Below are positions 57,849 through 64,000 of a stretch of DNA of 64,000 nucleotides, one piece after another. Under the pieces are notes generated by a model. The model was not told where the DNA came from. It did no database searches and saw only the letters and a list, made by a program, of their open reading frames with translations. Position 1 is the stretch's first letter, and each line of letters starts with the position of its first letter. The position numbers and the translations under genes were made by a program. Location of the stretch: contig JYIP02000009.1 of assembly GCA_001051155.2 (NCBI GenBank), forward strand, positions 1,426,001 to 1,490,000. Direction: 5' to 3'. The DNA comes from Chrysoporthe austroafricana. Lineage: Eukaryota > Ascomycota > Sordariomycetes > Diaporthales > Cryphonectriaceae.

Positions 57849-58838
57849 TTTCACAGCTAACCTGATATACCGTGAGCAATGATAGGTTGAAAGAGGGCAG
57901 AGCGTCCGAGAACCGACTGGAGGAGGCAGTGATGAAGTATTTATCTGAGACGACTTCCCCGCGCGCAGTGACGCTTCCCTGATGGCCCTGTAGAGACATA
58001 AGACGACGCGGTGGTGACGATGGATACGGCACCCATGTAGTATTTCAAGGTTCGAGCCATAGCCGCACGATGCCTATCGAGATATTTCTCCGTCTCGGCG
58101 TCTTCATCTTGGGAATCCTGGGGTGAACGGGACCTGGGGTTGGCAGAGTTTCCACATAGGGAGCGTGCCCCCGCCTTGGCAGTGGTCAGGCATCGAATGA
58201 GGAGGAAACATGGTGAAACGAGATCATGGGACTGAAGCCTTGCTAATTACCTCCCTACGGACCCTGACGTCCCTGTCTGCAAAGAGGGCCTCGGAGGCAT
58301 CTAGAGTTTGAATGACTAGCAACCGATCCCTCGCACGAGATCCGGGACATGCGGCGCCGGCGTCCTCTCCGCGACCGATCATCCCTGGCTCACGTCAACG
58401 AGATTGAGAATGCAGGCATTTCCACAAGGAGACGCAAGCCTTAGGAAACAAGGACCTGGCTAATATCACTGGTGGAACAATTCAGTGTGGACCGCGCCGC
58501 CGGGTGGTCTGCAGTGTGGCAAGATCTTCTTATGGCAGTATTCCATATGTTGATGCTAGAATTTGACCAGACATCACATGCAATTATTAGCTAGCATGAA
58601 GATGGGAATGGGGAAAAGGATGTGCTATGCTAACCGATGTGCCGATGAAGAAGCATCAATTAGCATTAGCATTAGAATGCGCAGCCAAATCTGGGAGCGT
58701 CGTTATAGCTTGGGGTGCTAGGGTTAGGGGTCCCCACCAGTTGCCTGCCGGCCAAGCAAAAAAGTTTCCCGGCTGAAGGACTCGATCTTTCCATGAGGAT
58801 CTCTAAAGAGACACCAGCTCTCGACAGACGCCTTCAAG
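57849..58838. other. Divergent promoter region of GH28 and NOP9
   Basis: 990 bp without a credible gene. It holds a telobox-like motif next to NOP9 (58718-58730) and a TTAGCATTAGCATTAG-type short repeat at about 58657-58675. Confidence 0.4.
58718..58730 (+). promoter_or_regulatory. TTAGGG (Tbf1-type) element upstream of NOP9
   Basis: Reads CTAGGGTTAGGGG, two telomere-like units, about 110 bp before the NOP9 ATG. TTAGGG motifs bound by Tbf1 control ribosome-biogenesis and snoRNA genes in several yeasts; applying this here is inference. Confidence 0.35.
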
Positions 58839-60992
58839 ATGGGAAAGGAGCGTAAATCCAAGCGGCAGCTCATCCGCGACGAGAAGAAAGCCAAGAAGCG
58901 CGCCCGCGAGGTCGACAGGGCCGAAGCCAGCCACGAGAAGAAGCGCCAACGCCTGGAGGAGGACGGAGCGCACGACGAAGTTGACCACACAGCAGATGGC
59001 GCCGACTACATTCCCCTTAACGATGTCGACGGCGACGATCGGCGGCGCGGCCCGGCGGTCCCCGAGCGCGAGTTCTTTGGCATGCTCGCCGACGAGGAGC
59101 AGGAGTACTTCCGCAGCGCCGACGAGAAGCTCGAGACCAACGACTTCGACTCCGAGGAGGACAGGGGATACTTCCTGCAGAGCCTATACCGCGAGGCCGC
59201 GGGCAAAGAACTGAAGCTCGCGAGCAGCCAGTCGTGCTCGAGGCTGATGGAGCGGTTGATACTGTTGAGCAACACACGGCAGAAGAAGACGCTGTTCGAG
59301 GCGTTCGCGGGGCACTTTGTCACGCTGGTCACGCACCGCTTTGCGAGCCACTGTTGTGAGAAGCTGTTTATACAGTCGGCGCCTGTCGTGAGCCGCGAAT
59401 TGGGCGGCATAGAAGAGGAGGAGAAACAAGACGAGGTAGGGGCCGAGGAGCAGGCGCCGAAGGCCCCGATGGAGGAGCTCTTCCTCCTGACGCTGGACGA
59501 GCTCGAGGAACACCTCAGTTACCTGCTTTCCGACAAATTTGGGTCGCATACCCTCCGAGTGCTGCTCGTGGTACTCTCGGGGCGCCCGCTTGAGCAGGTG
59601 TCTACCAAGTCCCTCTTGCAGAGCAAGAAGAAAGAACATATCACGGTTCAAGGTGCATCGGCGGATACGGCAGAGATGAATGCGCACGCGAGGGCGGTGC
59701 CTGAATCGTTCAATCTGGCAGTGCAGAAAATCCTAGAGGATACGACAGTCTCCATGGACACGACCGCCCTCCGCGTGCTGGCAACACATCCCACCGGCAA
59801 CCCGGTGCTGCAACTTCTGTTGGAGCTGGACATCTCCCTGAACGGGAAGGACAAGGAGAAGAAGGACCAGCTGCTGGTCCTCAAGCTGCTGCCGGGCGCG
59901 CCCGACAGCTTAAGCGACAACTCGACGCCTGCCTCGGATTTTGTCAACTCCATGATGTACGACCCCGTCGGCTCACGGCTGCTCGAGACAATCATAACAC
60001 ACGCTCCGGCCAAGATCTTCAAGGCTCTCAACGCGCACTTCTTCAGCCCACGTATCCAGACCTACGTGCGCAACGACATTGCCTGCTACCCAGCCATCAA
60101 GGCGCTCAGCCGGATGAGCAAGGACGACCTGAAGGAGGCTGTCAACAAGATAATACCAGAGGTGTCGAAGCTCGTCTCGGCCAAGCGCCTCAATGTCCTC
60201 AAGGCCCTGTTCGATCGGTGTCAAGTGCGGCAGACGAACGAGGAGCTCAAGGCGTTGCTGGAGGCGCTGTGTGCTGCATACGGCTCAGGCGATGGCCGAA
60301 ACCTGGTTTCCAAACTGTGCGGGCTGGAGAAAGAGGCCGAGGCAGACAAGCAGGAAGCGAAGTTCCAGCCATCCCTCCAGACCGAGAAGCAGAAAGCAGC
60401 CACCATCTCCCACGGCTGTCAGCTCGCGACCACCCTCCTCAACATCCCCGGCGCACCCGCAAAGGCGATCCAAACGTCCCTCCTCTCGCTCTGTACCGAT
60501 CAGCTCTTCCACCTCGCGACCTCGTCGACGCCTTCCATGATCGTCCTCACAACCGCGCTCTCGTCTCCTCCGCAGACCCCGAACTTCCACAAGGCCCTCG
60601 TCACCAAGCTCTCCCCAAGGGCCACCGATCTCGCGCACAGCCAGATCGGCCACAACGTCGTCAACGCGATCATCTCGATCCCCTCGAAGGCCGGGCCCGA
60701 CGCACAGACGGGCGTAGTGCCGTTCCACGTGAAGGAGACGGTCATGACGACGCTCGCGGGCGGCGAGAAGCAGCTGCGGGACACATGGACGGGGCGCAGC
60801 GTCTGGCGCACGTGGAAGGGCGACCAGTGGAAGTTCAGGAGGAGCGACTGGATCCGGTTCGCGAAGGAGGTGGACCCGCAGGTCAGCAGCGAGGAGAAGA
60901 TCTGGAACCGCGTGGCGGACAAGAACCGGAAGGAGGAGAAGGGCAGGAAGAAGGAGAAAGCCAACAGGGCCAGGAAGGAAGACGGCGACTGA
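58839..60992 (+). CDS. nop9: Nucleolar pumilio-type protein Nop9
   Basis: One exon, 717 residues. The basic N-terminus (MGKERKSKRQLIRDEKKAKK) and the basic C-terminus (Lys/Arg/Glu-rich, ending NRARKEDGD) flank a set of pumilio-like RNA-binding repeats between about residues 100 and 650. Repeat signatures seen: LASSQSCSRLMERLILLSN, LVTHRFASHCCEKLFIQSA, LLSDKFGSHTLRVLLVVLSG, MYDPVGSRLLETIITHAP and LAHSQIGHNVVNAII. EREFFGMLADEEQEYF near 77 matches the conserved Nop9 start. In yeast, Nop9 binds the 20S pre-rRNA near site D and is needed for 40S subunit maturation; the same role is expected here. Length agrees with the fungal family. A TTAGGG element sits upstream. Confidence 0.93.
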   Translation: MGKERKSKRQLIRDEKKAKKRAREVDRAEASHEKKRQRLEEDGAHDEVDHTADGADYIPLNDVDGDDRRRGPAVPEREFFGMLADEEQEYFRSADEKLETNDFDSEEDRGYFLQSLYREAAGKELKLASSQSCSRLMERLILLSNTRQKKTLFEAFAGHFVTLVTHRFASHCCEKLFIQSAPVVSRELGGIEEEEKQDEVGAEEQAPKAPMEELFLLTLDELEEHLSYLLSDKFGSHTLRVLLVVLSGRPLEQVSTKSLLQSKKKEHITVQGASADTAEMNAHARAVPESFNLAVQKILEDTTVSMDTTALRVLATHPTGNPVLQLLLELDISLNGKDKEKKDQLLVLKLLPGAPDSLSDNSTPASDFVNSMMYDPVGSRLLETIITHAPAKIFKALNAHFFSPRIQTYVRNDIACYPAIKALSRMSKDDLKEAVNKIIPEVSKLVSAKRLNVLKALFDRCQVRQTNEELKALLEALCAAYGSGDGRNLVSKLCGLEKEAEADKQEAKFQPSLQTEKQKAATISHGCQLATTLLNIPGAPAKAIQTSLLSLCTDQLFHLATSSTPSMIVLTTALSSPPQTPNFHKALVTKLSPRATDLAHSQIGHNVVNAIISIPSKAGPDAQTGVVPFHVKETVMTTLAGGEKQLRDTWTGRSVWRTWKGDQWKFRRSDWIRFAKEVDPQVSSEEKIWNRVADKNRKEEKGRKKEKANRARKEDGD

Positions 60993-61845
60993 AGCACAGG
61001 AAATAGAGGGGGGACAACAGGTCAACCGACGTCAGTGATAGTGATACCCAAATAAAGGCTTATGCATATCTCTCGGCATTTCCTCCCGCCCAGCAGTGGT
61101 GTGCGAGATCCTGGTCGGCACGTATGCGGCGCGCCTCGCACCAACGCCAGCCTCGAGGGAGCAGTGCCCAGGCCACGACGCAATTTGCACTTGGAGCACG
61201 CACTTGGGCACGCTGGGCATGCTGGGCCACCAGGCAACCCACCCATCCCGCGATCGGCACGACCGCATTGCCCGCACGAGGCGACATGGGACGAACACGG
61301 GGGCCCAGCACACCAGCTCGCAGGGGGCCGCAGCAGGGGCTAGACCAAGGTGGGACCTATTCCCGCGTCGCACCGAGCAGTTATGTCCGACGTTTTATCA
61401 ACGCTCGAACAGTTCACCCGAGGCCCTCCTCGTGCCATCGAGGCGCCCACGCGCGTGTCGAAGCCCTGCCCTGACCCCCCCCCCTAAAGGGCCCCCAAGG
61501 GAGCGAGTGACGTGGTTGCCAGTGCCTGGGCGCGCGCAAGCTCAAACCCGCTCCGCCCTGCTGAGGCCGTGTTCCGGAGCGGTCAGCTCGGGGTGGCGTT
61601 CTGATAGGGCTTCGGGGGCGGGACCCGGCTCTGGAAATCTCGAGTCGTGCCATAGCGGCCTCGCCTCTCACTTGGCAGAGGGACCCTCGTCGCCCGGATC
61701 CCGACAAGCCTACTACTACTTACCTCAGGGCGGGAAAAATCTCTGGAGGGCGGGCCGCACGGAGCCGTACCTCGACAGACAGCGCCCCCCTCCCTCCCTT
61801 CACCCAGCGCCACACGACCAGCACGGCGTCTATGGCAGCAGCGAG
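60993..61845. other. Spacer and 5' leader of the Clr5 gene
   Basis: 853 bp with high GC. A plus-strand frame is open from 61096 into the Clr5 gene, but its composition (His, Arg, Pro runs) is that of untranslated DNA. A C-run at 61472-61484 is present. Confidence 0.35.
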
Positions 61846-63869
61846 ATGGCGGCCGACCTGAGAGGCAGCGCTGGCCCGTCGACAATGCAACCAGACACCC
61901 CACAATGGGGCAGGGAGCCCGCGATGATCACGCCCAGAGTGGTGTCCCCCGCGGACACCAACACCCCACCGCCGTCGGCCTCGTCCGAGGCCACGAGCCT
62001 GCGAGGACCACCGGCCACGAAGGAGTGGGAGGCCCACAAAAACCTCATCCACGACCTGTACATGGGCAAGAACCTCAACCTCAACGAGGTCGTGGAGCGG
62101 ATGCGGGCCTACGACTTTCATGCTACGTGAGCCACACCTCTCTCTCACTCACTCTCTCTCTCTTTGTCAGCGGGGACCTTGGGGGCCGACGTGATGGAAG
62201 ATGATGGGTTTCCGTCCGACGACTGCTGACCAGAGCACATCCGTGTCGCAGGCCCCGGATGTACAAGGCGCAGTTTGCGCGATGGGGGTGGTCCAAGTAC
62301 AACTGCAAGCGGATGAGGAGAGACATATCCTCGGGCAAGACCGTGGTCAAATCCCAAGGCAAGTCGTGCTATAGGGTCAAGCGGCAGAGAATCACGAAGA
62401 TAGACCCGGGGAAGCAACATCCCGACGTGGTAGATCCTCCACAGACCTCAGCACAGAAAGACCCTCCAGAAAAACCAGCGCAGCACGCCCCGGCATCCCA
62501 ACTGGCCCCGATCTCATCCCGGTCACCGATAGCGGTGCCACAGCCGTCCACTGCGGTCACAACACAGCTCACCAGGAGGCCACCGCCGTTCCAGCCACCC
62601 GTGTCCTTCCCACAGCACATCCCTCACGTCAACAACACAGCACGCTTCATACAGTCCATTCTGACCGACATCCGCAGCCACGTGTATGAGATCTTCTCCC
62701 GGAAACCGGACTGGCACCAGTCCCGCGCCACCAAGATCGGACTCATCAACGCGTACGAGTACACATCGTACGACCACTTCGTCATCGCCATGGACGCCTT
62801 CCTCAAGAACGAGCACCGCAACGGCGGCGAGATTCTGCGGCAGGCGTTCCTCGAGGTCGAGGAGGCCATCCAGACGGACTACAGCTCCACCTTCTACTTC
62901 CTGTTCATCGACCTACCGGACCTGTTCCTGCACTACGGCCGCCACGACATCCTGACCATCCTGCTGGGCCACATCAAGCGGCTGACGGGCGCCATCCGGC
63001 TGCGCGAGCGCATCAGCGGCACGGGCTTCGCGAGCCTGCACGCGCTGGCCGAGACCGACCCGGGCGTCCTGCGCCATTACATCTCCACGGCGTCCGGGCT
63101 GTGGTGCGACCTGCTCTCCGAGCTGCGCGGCGCGCGGGACCGGAGCACGCTGCTGGCGAAGCGCAACTACCTCCGGCACGACCGGGGCGCGGACCGCCGG
63201 TACCGCGTGGGAAGGCTGTGCGAGGATTACGTGGTGCTGCTGGGCGACGTGCACCAGCAGTTCGGGCCGGGCCACGACATGTCGCGGCACATGGAGGACG
63301 TCATCCTCTCGACGCAGATGGTGCACGACTTCTTCGTCCAGGGCTTCGTCCGGCAGAACGAGAGGCTGATCGAGAGCCTCGAGGACAAGTACTGCGTTGC
63401 ACCCCCGGCCCGCCCGCCGCCGCCGCCGCCCCACGGAGCAGGCCACACCAGCCCTGCGGATTCGGCCGTCCTGCCTTCGTTCCTGGCCGCCGCCGCCGGC
63501 GGCAGGCCCCACGGGCGCGAGGTCCAGACGGCCCCCCTGCAGTGCTGGGACGTGCTGGACAGGAACATCCGCAGCAACTGCTACCACCGCCTGTCGTACT
63601 TCTTCCGGCAGCACGGCGACGCGGCCCGCGCGCACTACTACTGCCAGAAGGCGACCGAGGGCTGGCGCGACAAGTTCTGGCATCTCGAGGCCGAGGCGCT
63701 CCTGGTCGCGGCCGGGCGGCACTTCGAGGCCCAGTCGCTGCGGCGGTGCCGGCTGGAGGCCCAGTACTTCCACAAGCTGCCGGAGAACGACAAGCTGGTC
63801 ATCAGGAGGGACGTGCCGGCGGATCGCGGCCAGGTGTTTGGCGCGAAGAGGGTGTGGCTGAGCAGCTAA
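61846..63869 (+). CDS. Clr5-domain protein
   Basis: Two exons, 61846-62126 and 62252-63869, around a 125-nt intron (donor GTGAGC, acceptor GTCGCAG); 632 residues. Start at the ATG at 61846; ATG at 61885 is an alternative. The Clr5 domain is split by the intron: KEWEAHKNLIHDLYMGKNLN (59-78), then EVVERMRAYDFHATPRMYKA (81-100) and QFARWGWSKYN (101-111). This small helix-turn-helix-like domain occurs at the N-terminus of many filamentous-fungal proteins and is named after the Schizosaccharomyces Clr5 silencing protein. A Pro-rich linker (about 130-225) follows, then an all-helical region with TPR-like spacing (HRLSYFFRQHGDAARAHYYC near 555). A nuclear regulatory role is likely from the family; the target is unknown. 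Confidence 0.85.
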
Positions 63870-64000
63870 GTTTGGACACCGTGGATCGTCACCTCAGTCA
63901 CTCACTCTGCGCGCGTCTCTTTGTTAGACACTGCGGCCAGGTTCCCGTTGTTTGTGTCCCAGACCGGTGGATTCACGTATGTGAATATGGTGGATGGGGT

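Noticed and set aside
1..64000. Secondary-metabolite gene cluster
   Set aside because: No polyketide synthase, non-ribosomal synthetase, terpene cyclase or P450 was seen. A single oxygenase and a SnoaL-like protein are not enough.
1..64000. tRNA, rRNA, CRISPR and intact transposons
   Set aside because: Several GGTTCGA-like words (for example near 41850 and 45140) lack a partner A-box and cloverleaf. No rRNA, spacer array, reverse transcriptase, integrase or DDE transposase motifs were found.

Overview
The window is nuclear DNA from a filamentous ascomycete, most likely a Sordariomycete. The genes carry short introns (about 48-210 nt) with GT-AG ends and RCTRAC-type branch sites. Several encoded families are fungal: Clr5, 2EXR, the DUF6606/DUF3638/DUF3645 giant protein, GPR1/FUN34/YaaH and a fungal purple acid phosphatase. 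A set of secreted plant-cell-wall enzymes (GH7 start, GH5, GH28) and several small cysteine-rich secreted proteins suggest a plant-associated or litter-degrading life style. There is no operon logic: genes lie on both strands with long spacers.

Layout. 1-82 is the start of a GH7 cellulase running off the left edge. 3.2-5.3 kb holds a von Willebrand A protein with a damaged metal site and a 2EXR protein. 7.1-17.4 kb is one nine-exon minus-strand gene for a 3,208-residue DUF6606-DUF3638-DUF3645 protein. 19.4-20.8 kb is a GH5 endoglucanase. 20.8-24.5 kb is a relic zone with a near-perfect 43-bp inverted repeat and a broken, frameshifted ORF of unknown family. 24.5-28.3 kb is a divergent pair: a lignostilbene-type carotenoid oxygenase and a SnoaL-like protein. 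28.6-32.2 kb has a small secreted protein, a decayed minisatellite and a purple acid phosphatase. 33.5-39.6 kb has an AT-hook protein and an SF1 helicase. 40.2-43.6 kb has an acetate-transporter-type membrane protein (seven exons) and a secreted protein with a charged tail. 43.6-47.6 kb is gene-empty and partly AT-rich. 47.6-52.2 kb has a 16-cysteine secreted protein and a coiled-coil protein with internal repeats. 52.9-57.8 kb has a secreted 5'-nucleotidase-like phosphoesterase and a GH28 polygalacturonase. 58.8-63.9 kb has the ribosome-biogenesis gene NOP9 and a Clr5-domain protein.

How the genes fit together. The GH7, GH5 and GH28 enzymes would attack cellulose and pectin outside the cell. 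The purple acid phosphatase and the 5'-nucleotidase-like enzyme could release phosphate from organic esters and nucleotides. The GPR1/FUN34/YaaH protein would move acetate or ammonium. The small cysteine-rich proteins are effector-like but have no assigned role. Housekeeping is represented mainly by NOP9. Exon joins were worked out by hand from splice signals and checked for frame; for every multi-exon gene reported as spliced the exon lengths sum to a multiple of three.
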